In this document: positions 1 through 8,399 of the stretch, one piece after another
Layout: every line of letters starts with the position of its first letter
How positions within the stretch are numbered: position 1 is the first letter of the stretch
Source: Psychroserpens algicola
GTDB lineage: Bacteria > Bacteroidota > Bacteroidia > Flavobacteriales > Flavobacteriaceae
NCBI RefSeq assembly: GCF_014526325.1
Contig: NZ_JACNMJ010000007.1
Coordinates: 62,001 to 126,000, forward strand
Length of the DNA stretch: 64,000 nt
Direction: 5' to 3'
Notes under the pieces: model-generated
Database searches by the model: none
Seen by the model: the letters and a program-made list of their open reading frames with translations, nothing else
Told to the model about the DNA's origin: nothing
Program-made: the position numbers and the translations under genes

Positions 1-1025
1 TCAAGTTGAAATTAAAAAAACGGTTTAATAGCCGATTTAAATTGAGTTTTGGTGCAGAGCATTTTGTAACTAAATTTGATGAATCATTTGCTACTGAAGG
101 TTTTAATGCAGCATACGGATTTACAAATAATAATACTGCTGCTTTCGCTGAGTCTGATATTGTATTTAGTAAAGATTTAGCACTTAAACTAGGTGTTAGA
201 GCGGATAACTATGTACTTTCAGATGAATTTAAAATTTCACCTCGAGTTTCTCTAGCTTATAAAACGTCAAAAAACGGACAACTTTCACTGGCTTACGGAA
301 ATTTTTATCAGAACGCTAATAATAACATTTTGAAGTTCAATTCTGATGTGAGAACACAAAGCACAAAGCACTACATTATGAACTATCAGCATGTCTCTGA
401 CGGACGCATATTTAGAGCTGAGGTATACAGAAAAGACTATGATAATTTAGTCAAGTTTGATACTCAAATGGAAAGTTTTAATTCTAATTATGATAATTCA
501 GGTTCTGGTTTTGCTCAAGGCTTCGATATGTTTTGGAGAGATAATAAAAGCATTAAAAATGTCGATTACTGGTTGAGTTATTCATTTTTGGATACCGAGC
601 GTGATTATCGTAATTATCCAACAGCTGCACAGCCTAATTTTGCAAACACACATAATTTGTCAGCTGTTGCAAAATACTGGATAGATGATTTAAAAAGTCA
701 GGTAGGGTTTTCATATACTTTCGCCTCTGGAAGACCTTATGATAATCCAAATACTAATGAGTTTCTTGGTGAAATGACAAAAAGTTACAATAGTATTAGT
801 CTTAACTGGGCGTATCTAATCAGTCAACAAAAGATTTTATACCTTTCTGTAAACAATGTTTTAGGGTTTAGAAATGTTAATGGGTATCAGTATGCAAATA
901 CTCCTGATGCCAGTGGGAATTTTAATCGACGCACATTACGACCAGCAGCAGATCAATTCTTTTTTGTTGGATTCTTTTGGACAATCAGTGATAATGGTAC
1001 AGATAACCAGTTAGATAACCTGTAA
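1..1025 (+). CDS. TonB-dependent receptor, C-terminal part (5' partial)
   Basis: The reading frame is open to the left edge of the window, so only the last ~340 residues are present. They are rich in alternating aromatic/polar strands (for example YHVSDGRIFRAEVYRKDYDN and DYWLSYSFLDTERDYRNYP), as expected of the 22-strand outer-membrane barrel of a TonB-dependent receptor. The plug domain and signal peptide lie outside the window. The TTG at position 6 is not a real start. The substrate cannot be told from this part. The chain ends a few residues after the last predicted strand with a short polar tail rather than on a terminal aromatic residue, which is slightly unusual. A strong terminator follows directly. 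Confidence 0.8.
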   Translation, partial: KLKLKKRFNSRFKLSFGAEHFVTKFDESFATEGFNAAYGFTNNNTAAFAESDIVFSKDLALKLGVRADNYVLSDEFKISPRVSLAYKTSKNGQLSLAYGNFYQNANNNILKFNSDVRTQSTKHYIMNYQHVSDGRIFRAEVYRKDYDNLVKFDTQMESFNSNYDNSGSGFAQGFDMFWRDNKSIKNVDYWLSYSFLDTERDYRNYPTAAQPNFANTHNLSAVAKYWIDDLKSQVGFSYTFASGRPYDNPNTNEFLGEMTKSYNSISLNWAYLISQQKILYLSVNNVLGFRNVNGYQYANTPDASGNFNRRTLRPAADQFFFVGFFWTISDNGTDNQLDNL

Positions 1026-1034
1026 ATAGAAAAC

Positions 1035-1080
1035 GAGTAGTGATTTGAGTTTTAAATCCAAATCACTACTCATTTATTTT
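1035..1080. terminator. Bidirectional intrinsic terminator
   Basis: A perfect 13-bp stem (1035-1047 pairs with 1059-1071) with an 11-nt loop is followed by a T-rich stretch. It sits between two convergent genes, the TonB receptor fragment and the sortilin-like protein, and probably ends both transcripts. Confidence 0.85.
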
Positions 1081-4000
1081 TTAATTTTTATAGCCTCGTC
1101 CAGGAGTGTAAGGTGCTCCAGATGCCACAAGTTGCTCTTCTAATTGTTTTAAATCAATATTGTAAACACTTTCAGCTTGTTTTTTAATGGCTGAAATATC
1201 AGCTTTTGCTATGGCATAGCTGTCTTTATGTGTTTGCGTAGGAGCAGAGGTCGAATATTTTTGTTCGTAACTAATGATTCCTATTCTGGCTGCCGGACTT
1301 TTTGGTTGACTTATGTCTAATTCATTTTTAACAGGATCACCGTAAAGCGACATATTAATAGCTTTAAGTTTGTTTTCAATATCTAAAACAGCCTTTGAAA
1401 GTGGTGCGTATGGTAATTCAGAACGTTTTATAGCTGCTTTAATGTAGTCTAGCTTATTAGTTGCTTCACTGACAATTTTCTGGCAGGCTTGTAAATCGGC
1501 TTCAAGTTGTGACACTTGCTTTTGAAAAGCGACTTTAGCGGCTCTATTTTCAGCAGGCATTACAGTATTATTCAAACCTTCAACTTCAAATGCTACAGGA
1601 CTAACAAGAGAACTTACTTCTCCATTGCGGTACAGTGTCATTTCTACAGTATAGGTTCCAGGCTCTACCAATGTGCCTTCGTCAACAGGTTCCCACGGAT
1701 TATAAAATGAAGATGTACTCAAATCGACCGGATTAGGTAGCGTATAACGTAAATCCCAATGGAAACGTTGTAAACCTTCTTTAGGGGATTTAAATTCTTT
1801 TTTCACGACGAGTCCGTCACTGTTTTTTATAGTAAATACTAATGATGGCTCTTCTTCGTTCATTTCAGCTTTTAAGGCATCATAACTCGGATAATTTGCA
1901 TCTTTTTTATTCTCGATGAGCTCCTTTTCTTTTTTAGAACGCTTGTCTTTTAAAGAAGTATAAGTGTCATTGTAATAATAGGTAATCATCGCTTCAGGTC
2001 CGAGATTAGGAGCTGTATAAAAATTATCACCCTGAAATGCTTTTCCTGGCAGTCCTAAAGGAAGACTCTTTTCCCATGATAATGCTTTACGAATCGGATA
2101 TATTTTTGCTGTTTCGGATGGCATCGTATTTTCAATAGTTCTCAAGGCTGAATAATCATCCATAATGTAGAATCCTCTACCAAAGGTTCCTAGAACTAAA
2201 TCATTTTCTCGTTCCTGTATAGCAATATCTCTAACAGCTATAGTAGGTAAACCAGCATTAAGTTGTTTCCAACGACCACCTTTATTTGGAGAGAAAAATG
2301 CGCCAAATTCAGTACCACAGAAAATTAAATCCTTATCGATATGATCTTCTTCAATAGCATAAACACTTCCTCTTTCTGGTAAGTTAGAACTTATAGAAAC
2401 CCAGGTTTTTCCTTTGTCGTTAGATTTAAAAATGTAAGGTTTGAAATCACCGTATTTATGATGATTAAATGCTACATAAATCACATTGACGTCATGTTTT
2501 GAAAGATACACGCTATTAACATACGATTGATTTGGGACTCCTGAGATTTGTTTAATTGATCGCCAGGTTGCGCCTCCATTTTCAGTGATTTGTACAAGTC
2601 CGTCATCTGTACCAATTGCAATAAGATTTTCATCAATCGGAGATTCTGATAAAGCTACTATACTTCCATAAAGTGATGTAGAGCCATTTTTAGCTACAGC
2701 ATCTATACTCACCACACGATCATAAACTTTAAGTTTGTTTCGGTCAATTTGCTGTGTTAAATCATCACTAATAACTTCCCAGCTATTACCATAATCGTTT
2801 GAACGAAAGACTTTATTAGCGGCAAAATACAAACGGCCAGAGGCGTGTTTGCTTACAGCCAGAGGTGCATCCCAATTAAATCGATAGCTATTTTCATTTT
2901 CACGCTCACTAGGTTGAATTCCAACTATTTCACCACTTTTCTTATCATAACGCACTAAAAAGCCATACTGGGATTGGGCATAAACAATATCTGGATTTTC
3001 AGGATCTACCTGAGATTCAAATCCGTCACCACCATTTGTGATAAACCAATCAAAATTGGTAATTCCATGACCAGTAAGTACTCTTGAAGGTCCACCAATA
3101 CTAAAATTATCTTGAGTTCCTCCGTACACATTGTAAAACGGGTAATCATTATCAACAGCAACTTTATAAAACTGAGTAACCGGTATATTTTCTTTAAAAT
3201 CCCATGTTTTTGCAGCATCAAAGGTTTCATACACACCACCATCACATCCAACCAGCCAATGGCTGTTATTTTTGGGGTCTATCCACATACAATGGTTGTC
3301 GACATGCTTGGTGACTTCTCCTACCATTTCAAATGTTTTTCCTCCATCATGGCTCACAGACATCCATGTGTCCATTGAATAAATGGTGTTTTCATCAACC
3401 GGATCTGCAATAATTTCCTGATAATAATTGCCACTGGTTTTATGATTGCCTCGTCTTTCCCAGCTTGCGCCTCTGTTGGTAGAAGCGTAAAATCCGCCTT
3501 TTCCATCTGCAGCTTCGACGATAGCATAAATGAGTTCAGGGTTAGCAGGAGAAATAGCCAGTCCTATACGACCTAACTCGGTTTTTGGTAGTCCTGTATT
3601 TATTTCTGTCCATGTATCTCCTCCGTCGGTACTTTTGTGCATTCCAGAACCTGGTCCGCCTCCAACATAAGTAAAAACATGTCTTCTACGTTGAAAAGTA
3701 GACGCATATAAAACGTCTGGGTTTCTGGGATCCATTTGTATGTCATTTACACCAGTATGCTCATCTATCGTAAGAACAGCTTTCCATGTGTCACCACCAT
3801 CAGTGGTTTTGTATAATCCTCTATCACCTCCTTTACTCCATAATGGACCAATGGCTGCAACATAGACAATATCAGAATTATCAGGATGTACGATAATTCG
3901 TCCAATATGTTCTGAAGTTTTTAATCCCATATGTTTCCATGTGCTACCACCATCGAGAGATTTATAAATCCCATCTCCATACGATACAGAGCGCTGGTTA

Positions 4001-4356
4001 TTGTTTTCTCCAGTACCAACCCATACAACATTTGAATTATTAGGATCAAGAGTAATGCATCCAATAGAGTAGGAGCCTTCATTGTCAAATATTGGCTGGT
4101 AATCTATTCCTGCATTAATAGTTTTCCAGACACCTCCAGCCGATGAAGCGACATAATATTCAAAAGGGTTATTAGGATTTACAGCAATGTCAGAAATTCT
4201 GCCAGAAGTTAAAGATGGTCCAATAGTTCGCCATTTGAGTCCGTCAATTTTAATTTTGTCTAAAGGTTGTGAGTCTTCTTTCTTAGATTTTTGGGCTTGA
4301 ATACATTGAAAGCCTATCAGAAAGATAGCGAATAAAAGAATGGTTGATTTCTTCAT
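1081..4356 (-). CDS. Secreted sortilin/BNR-repeat beta-propeller protein
   Basis: A 1091-residue protein with a signal peptide (MKKSTILLFAIFLIGFQCIQAQ). The body is built of many repeats of the type S-x-D-x-G-x-T-W (for example KSLDGGSTWK, KTTDGGDTWK, KSNDKGKTWV), the Asp-box/BNR signature of VPS10/sortilin-type beta-propellers, from about residue 40 to 740. The last ~330 residues are a non-repeat region typical of this large Bacteroidota family (often misnamed glycosyl hydrolase). No T9SS sorting domain is visible at the C-terminus. The protein is likely periplasmic or surface-exposed. Its substrate is unknown; catalytic activity should not be assumed from the Asp boxes, which are structural. 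Confidence 0.8.
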   Translation of the reverse strand: MKKSTILLFAIFLIGFQCIQAQKSKKEDSQPLDKIKIDGLKWRTIGPSLTSGRISDIAVNPNNPFEYYVASSAGGVWKTINAGIDYQPIFDNEGSYSIGCITLDPNNSNVVWVGTGENNNQRSVSYGDGIYKSLDGGSTWKHMGLKTSEHIGRIIVHPDNSDIVYVAAIGPLWSKGGDRGLYKTTDGGDTWKAVLTIDEHTGVNDIQMDPRNPDVLYASTFQRRRHVFTYVGGGPGSGMHKSTDGGDTWTEINTGLPKTELGRIGLAISPANPELIYAIVEAADGKGGFYASTNRGASWERRGNHKTSGNYYQEIIADPVDENTIYSMDTWMSVSHDGGKTFEMVGEVTKHVDNHCMWIDPKNNSHWLVGCDGGVYETFDAAKTWDFKENIPVTQFYKVAVDNDYPFYNVYGGTQDNFSIGGPSRVLTGHGITNFDWFITNGGDGFESQVDPENPDIVYAQSQYGFLVRYDKKSGEIVGIQPSERENENSYRFNWDAPLAVSKHASGRLYFAANKVFRSNDYGNSWEVISDDLTQQIDRNKLKVYDRVVSIDAVAKNGSTSLYGSIVALSESPIDENLIAIGTDDGLVQITENGGATWRSIKQISGVPNQSYVNSVYLSKHDVNVIYVAFNHHKYGDFKPYIFKSNDKGKTWVSISSNLPERGSVYAIEEDHIDKDLIFCGTEFGAFFSPNKGGRWKQLNAGLPTIAVRDIAIQERENDLVLGTFGRGFYIMDDYSALRTIENTMPSETAKIYPIRKALSWEKSLPLGLPGKAFQGDNFYTAPNLGPEAMITYYYNDTYTSLKDKRSKKEKELIENKKDANYPSYDALKAEMNEEEPSLVFTIKNSDGLVVKKEFKSPKEGLQRFHWDLRYTLPNPVDLSTSSFYNPWEPVDEGTLVEPGTYTVEMTLYRNGEVSSLVSPVAFEVEGLNNTVMPAENRAAKVAFQKQVSQLEADLQACQKIVSEATNKLDYIKAAIKRSELPYAPLSKAVLDIENKLKAINMSLYGDPVKNELDISQPKSPAARIGIISYEQKYSTSAPTQTHKDSYAIAKADISAIKKQAESVYNIDLKQLEEQLVASGAPYTPGRGYKN

Positions 4357-4515
4357 GTGAAGTGGTGTTAATTAGTGATAAAAAATACATCAGAAAGTAG
4401 TATAAAATAATTTATGCCTACATAATATGGTTATGCTGTTGTGAACTCAGACGAAGGTCGTCAATTATATTGATAAAATCAAGTGTTTTAAATTTTCAAA
4501 TAAAACACTATCAGC

Positions 4516-5478
4516 TTATAATCCACCATTGTATTGACTCAATTCTAATAGCTCCTGACTGTTAGAACTGTCAAGCATAAACGTTATAGCTTTATTTTTA
4601 TCTTCAGCATCGTTATAGAATTTTTCACAGATTTTAAAACCCATAAAATAGCCTAAGTCTGGAGGTATGTCGTTTCGGTCGTAATTGTAAAACCAATCGG
4701 TTTTAATATACTTATAATTGATGTCTAAATCGGTTTGGAATTTAATCCATAATTTAGCTTCATTGGCTTCTCCATAAGCATAGGTTTCCCTAAGTGAAGA
4801 TGGAAATTTACCCGTTTGTAAATACATTAAAAAATCTGCTGAGCCTTCACAAATCGATTTTGATAGTAATGTTCTGGTATTAATGTTTTTCTGGTTGACA
4901 TGTACTTGTTCATGAATCACTAACGGAATTAAAGAGGTATGGTCGTTGAGGTTGTTGAGTTGATCTATACTAAAAAGAAATGCAGACTTGGTATGCTCAC
5001 TTTTTGCATTTTTTTCAAGTTCAATAATCATACTACTGTCAATTACAGTGCCAGCGCGTTTAAATTGTCCTATAACAAAATAGATGTCATTAAATGTTGC
5101 CTTTGGATACAATTGTGTGAAATCACGTAAATGTTTTCTAATTTTTAATGTGTCTTTTTTAGCATCTAAAGTCACCTGTTTAATAGAATTAAAAAATACA
5201 GTGTCCTTTAAGAACGTCGCATAATCTGCCGCAGTTAGTTTATCTTTTTTGATGAGTAATTTTAAGCCTTTACTACTTTGATCAATATAATCTTTTTGAA
5301 TAATTTTAGTTCGCTCAGCATGACTTTGGATTGATTTTATTTTGTCATAGACTTTCCAGAAATTATCAATATCTGAAAAATGCATTTCAATGGTATCACT
5401 GTCTTTTGAAGTAGTATCACAGCTAGCTAAGCACAAGAATATTAAAAAAAAGAGGCTTAGTTTGAGACGTGATTTCAT
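4516..5478 (-). CDS. Lipoprotein with putative zinc-protease fold (GldB/DUF2268-like)
   Basis: A 320-residue lipoprotein: signal peptide with lipobox LASC and acylated Cys20. HEQVH at residues 189-193 is a zincin HExxH motif, and Glu211 in SICEGSADF is a plausible third zinc ligand, giving a gluzincin-like arrangement. The layout resembles the DUF2268/GldB-like group of predicted zinc-dependent protease lipoproteins in Flavobacteriia. Whether this is the gliding protein GldB itself is doubtful, since no gld neighbours are present. It is transcribed alone on the minus strand; the redoxin gene lies upstream with a ~50-nt gap and could share its transcript. Function beyond probable metal binding is inference. 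Confidence 0.6.
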   Translation of the reverse strand: MKSRLKLSLFFLIFLCLASCDTTSKDSDTIEMHFSDIDNFWKVYDKIKSIQSHAERTKIIQKDYIDQSSKGLKLLIKKDKLTAADYATFLKDTVFFNSIKQVTLDAKKDTLKIRKHLRDFTQLYPKATFNDIYFVIGQFKRAGTVIDSSMIIELEKNAKSEHTKSAFLFSIDQLNNLNDHTSLIPLVIHEQVHVNQKNINTRTLLSKSICEGSADFLMYLQTGKFPSSLRETYAYGEANEAKLWIKFQTDLDINYKYIKTDWFYNYDRNDIPPDLGYFMGFKICEKFYNDAEDKNKAITFMLDSSNSQELLELSQYNGGL

Positions 5479-5529
5479 AGGCTGACTTTGAATACTAACG
5501 ATAAGCTTTATTAATTATTTTAGTGTTAC

Positions 5530-6084
5530 TTATTTCCATTTGATGTTACAACCAATACTCGGTTTTTGAATGTCTGAAATAGGCTTGTCGTTTAATAAAT
5601 TTTCTAAAACACCTCGAATATCGTTTCCTGTAACCGGAATATCATTTCCTGGCCTGGAATCATCGAGCTGACCTCTGTAAATTAATTTTAAATCCTTGTC
5701 GAACACATAAAAATCAGGTGTGCACGCAGCATCATAAGCTTTAGCAACCTCTTGATTGTCGTCGTATAAATATGGAAAGATAAAATCATTCTCAATAGCA
5801 TTAGTCTTCATATTTACAGGAGAATCTTCAGGGTAATTTTTTGCATCATTACTTGAAATGGCAATACAGTTTATACCTTTAGAAACATAATCTTTGGCTA
5901 ACTGTGATAACTGCGAATTGACATGTTTTACGAAAGGGCAATGATTGCAAATAAACATGATGACAGTGCCTTGGATGCCTTTGGCACTGGTTAGAGAAAC
6001 AAAGGTGTCGTCAACGGTGTTTTTGAGTTTAAATTCTGGAGCCTGTGTTCCTAAAGGAAGCATATTTGAAGGTGTTAATGCCAT
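5530..6084 (-). CDS. Thioredoxin-fold redoxin (AhpC/TSA-like)
   Basis: A 184-residue protein without a signal peptide. The thioredoxin fold is shown by FICNHCPFVKH, with a C46-x-x-C49-Pro active site at the end of the first beta strand, and by the RGQLDDSRPGND segment near the C-terminus. The family (redoxin domain, often annotated thioredoxin family protein) uses the cysteine pair for disulfide or peroxide chemistry in the cytoplasm. It is divergent from csaA with a 36-bp gap, so the two promoters must overlap or lie very close. The exact substrate is unknown. Confidence 0.8.
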   Translation of the reverse strand: MALTPSNMLPLGTQAPEFKLKNTVDDTFVSLTSAKGIQGTVIMFICNHCPFVKHVNSQLSQLAKDYVSKGINCIAISSNDAKNYPEDSPVNMKTNAIENDFIFPYLYDDNQEVAKAYDAACTPDFYVFDKDLKLIYRGQLDDSRPGNDIPVTGNDIRGVLENLLNDKPISDIQKPSIGCNIKWK

Positions 6085-6120
6085 AGTATGGATGTAAATA
6101 TTAATTTGTATGTTTAATGA

Positions 6121-6456
6121 ATGGAAAAGATAATAACTTTCGAAGACTTCACAAAAGTCGATTTACGTATAGGAACTATTATTGAGGTCAATGATTTTCC
6201 TGAAGCACGTCAACCTGCATATCAACTTACAATTGATTTTGGGGATTTAGGAATAAAAAAATCATCAGCTCAAATTACAACACTCTATAACAAAGATACC
6301 TTATTACATAGGCAAATTGTTGCTGTAGTTAATTTTCCGAAGAAACAAATAGCAAAATTTATGAGTGAATGCCTGGTTTTAGGAGCAGTTAATGGGAAAG
6401 ATGTGATACTTTTAAATCCTGAACATACCGTAAAAAATGGTTCAACGGTTGGTTAG
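6121..6456 (+). CDS. csaA: CsaA-type tRNA-binding domain protein
   Basis: A 111-residue single-domain protein made entirely of the EMAP/CsaA tRNA-binding OB fold: FTKVDLRIGTI at the start, IDFG in the middle and the late stretch ANPKK-like NFPKKQIAKFMSECLVLGA. The length matches CsaA (about 110). CsaA is described as a dimeric tRNA-binding protein with chaperone or export-related activity in Bacillus. It is the first gene of a three-gene operon: the next start codon is 3 nt after its stop. The operon partners (transporter and acyltransferase) do not explain its role. Confidence 0.85.
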   Translation: MEKIITFEDFTKVDLRIGTIIEVNDFPEARQPAYQLTIDFGDLGIKKSSAQITTLYNKDTLLHRQIVAVVNFPKKQIAKFMSECLVLGAVNGKDVILLNPEHTVKNGSTVG

Positions 6457-6459
6457 TAC

Positions 6460-7371
6460 ATGGAGCAATTAGATGATGTTAAAATAAATTTTGAGAGTAA
6501 CGGACTTTGGGTATTGAATATAGCTTTAGCTATAGTGATGTTTGGAGTCGCTCTAGGTATTTCATTACACGATTTTAAATCATTATTTAAGCAGCCAAAA
6601 CTGGTTTTGGTTGGTCTATTATCGCAATTTATACTGTTGCCAGTATTAACATTTATCATCATTATTTTAATTAAGCCACAGGCTAGTATTGCTCTTGGAA
6701 TGATGATGGTTGCTGCTTGTCCTGGCGGAAATATTTCCAACTTTATAACTCATATTGCTGGCGGAAATACAGCATTGTCTATAAGCCTCACTGCATTTGG
6801 TACAGTATTAGCTATTTTGATTACACCATTTAATTTTCAATTTTACGGACATTTATATGGTCCTACTGCTCAACTTTTAAAACATATAGAATTACGGCCT
6901 TTAGAGCTTGTGAAATTAGTACTACTTATTCTTGGAATACCTTTAATTATTGGGATGCTAGTTAGATCTAAAAACAGAAAACTTGCTGATAGAATGTCTG
7001 GAGTGTTAAAGCCAGTTTCAATTTTTGTGTTTATTGCGATTGTTGGTGTTGCTTTTTCTAAAAACATGGATGTATTTAACAACTATATTCATTATGTCTT
7101 ACTTATTGGTATTGGTCATAATTTACTAGCTATAGTATTGGGCTTTTTTACAGCAAAGGGTTTCGGCTTGTCTTTTAAAAATCAAAAGACGCTGGCGATA
7201 GAAACAGGTATTCAAAATTCAGGTTTGGGGTTATTGCTCATTTTTACATTTTTTAATGGTTTAGGTGGTATGGCTATAATGGCGGCATTCTGGGGAATCT
7301 GGCATATTATTTCAGGATTGATATTGGCTTTTTACTGGAGTTCTAAGTCATCAAAAATAGTTGAAGGATGA
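6460..7371 (+). CDS. Bile acid:sodium symporter family (BASS) transporter
   Basis: A 303-residue integral membrane protein with about nine predicted helices. AACPGGNISNFITHIAGGNTALS matches the conserved discontinuous-helix region of BASS transporters, with a second motif around TGIQNSGLGLLL. BASS members carry organic anions or keto acids with sodium across the inner membrane. The start is 3 nt after csaA and the end overlaps the acyltransferase start by 4 nt (ATGA), so translation is probably coupled. The substrate is unknown. It is not the ACR3-type arsenite carrier, which is found separately at 45165. Confidence 0.85.
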   Translation: MEQLDDVKINFESNGLWVLNIALAIVMFGVALGISLHDFKSLFKQPKLVLVGLLSQFILLPVLTFIIIILIKPQASIALGMMMVAACPGGNISNFITHIAGGNTALSISLTAFGTVLAILITPFNFQFYGHLYGPTAQLLKHIELRPLELVKLVLLILGIPLIIGMLVRSKNRKLADRMSGVLKPVSIFVFIAIVGVAFSKNMDVFNNYIHYVLLIGIGHNLLAIVLGFFTAKGFGLSFKNQKTLAIETGIQNSGLGLLLIFTFFNGLGGMAIMAAFWGIWHIISGLILAFYWSSKSSKIVEG

Positions 7372-8399
7372 AAGGGTTATGGTTACATATAGTAAGGACT
7401 TATTTGCGAGTGGGTTTGTTTTTTTATTTTAAAAAAATTGAAGTTGCCAATGCTAAAGTTGTACCTGAAAGTGGACCAGTTTTGTTTTTAGCAAATCATC
7501 AAAATGCTTTATTAGATGCTTTATTGATAGCAACAACAACCAAGCGTTTTTCTTACTTTTTAACTAGAGCTAGTGTGTTTAATAAACCCATAGTAAGTAA
7601 GGTGTTACAAAGCTTACAAATGCTTCCGGTGTATAGGGTTCGCGACGGTTGGTCTAACTTGAGTAAGAATAATTCAATATTTACAAAGAGTTCGAAGTTA
7701 CTCAATGACGGAGAGGCTATCGTTATTTTTCCGGAAGGAAGCCATAATATAAAACGCACTATCAGACCTTTAAGTAAAGGGTTTACACGTATTGTTTTTG
7801 AAACATTAGACACGTTTCCTGATATCAAAATTTATGTAATTCCAGTAGGATTGAGTTTTCAGCATGCCGAAAAATTTAGTGATAGTACACTCATAAATTT
7901 TGGAATGCCCATACAAGTAGATGATAAACTTCTCCACGATAAAAACCAAAGCATGTTGCGATTAAAAGATGAGGTGTCCCGTCAATTACGTCAGCTTACT
8001 GTACATATTGAAGGTGATAATTATGATACTGTACTTGAAAAACTCAAAATCCTGCAAGTCGATTTTACGAAGCCTGAGGATGTCAATGAATGTATTTCTA
8101 AGGATTTTACATCCTGTAAAAAGAAACAGGTCAATAAGTATATAGTTCTAAAACGTCTAGCAAAGGCGTTGTTAATAATTCATCTTATTGTACCTTACGT
8201 CATCTGGAAAAAAGGAGTGCAACCAAAAATTAAAGAGGTGGAGTTTACATCCACGTTTAGGTTTGCAATAGCAATCACACTAGTGCCAATTTTTATGATA
8301 GTGATGCTGCTAATACTTGCAATGACACTTCATATTAAATTTGCAATGTTATATATACTGACAGTTTTTGTTCTGGCTTTATTAGCTGTAAAATTATAG
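7368..8399 (+). CDS. 1-acyl-glycerol-phosphate-type acyltransferase (PlsC superfamily)
   Basis: A 343-residue membrane acyltransferase. Motif I is NHQNALLD with His44 and Asp50 (HX5D spacing, as in glycerol-3-phosphate acyltransferases of the yeast Gpt2/Sct1 kind rather than the HX4D of classical PlsC). Motif III is FPEGSHN at residues 121-127. Two hydrophobic helices close the C-terminus (about 290-343), anchoring it in the inner membrane. The reaction is acyl transfer to a glycerophosphate-type acceptor in phospholipid synthesis; the precise acceptor is unclear. The start overlaps the upstream transporter by 4 nt. The 3' end overlaps the convergent M14 peptidase by 6 nt. Confidence 0.8.
   Translation: MKGLWLHIVRTYLRVGLFFYFKKIEVANAKVVPESGPVLFLANHQNALLDALLIATTTKRFSYFLTRASVFNKPIVSKVLQSLQMLPVYRVRDGWSNLSKNNSIFTKSSKLLNDGEAIVIFPEGSHNIKRTIRPLSKGFTRIVFETLDTFPDIKIYVIPVGLSFQHAEKFSDSTLINFGMPIQVDDKLLHDKNQSMLRLKDEVSRQLRQLTVHIEGDNYDTVLEKLKILQVDFTKPEDVNECISKDFTSCKKKQVNKYIVLKRLAKALLIIHLIVPYVIWKKGVQPKIKEVEFTSTFRFAIAITLVPIFMIVMLLILAMTLHIKFAMLYILTVFVLALLAVKL

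Noticed and set aside
3006-3378. Open frames opposite to or inside the sortilin-like gene, on both strands.
   Set aside because: They are shadows of the large gene, with no start context or recognisable domains.
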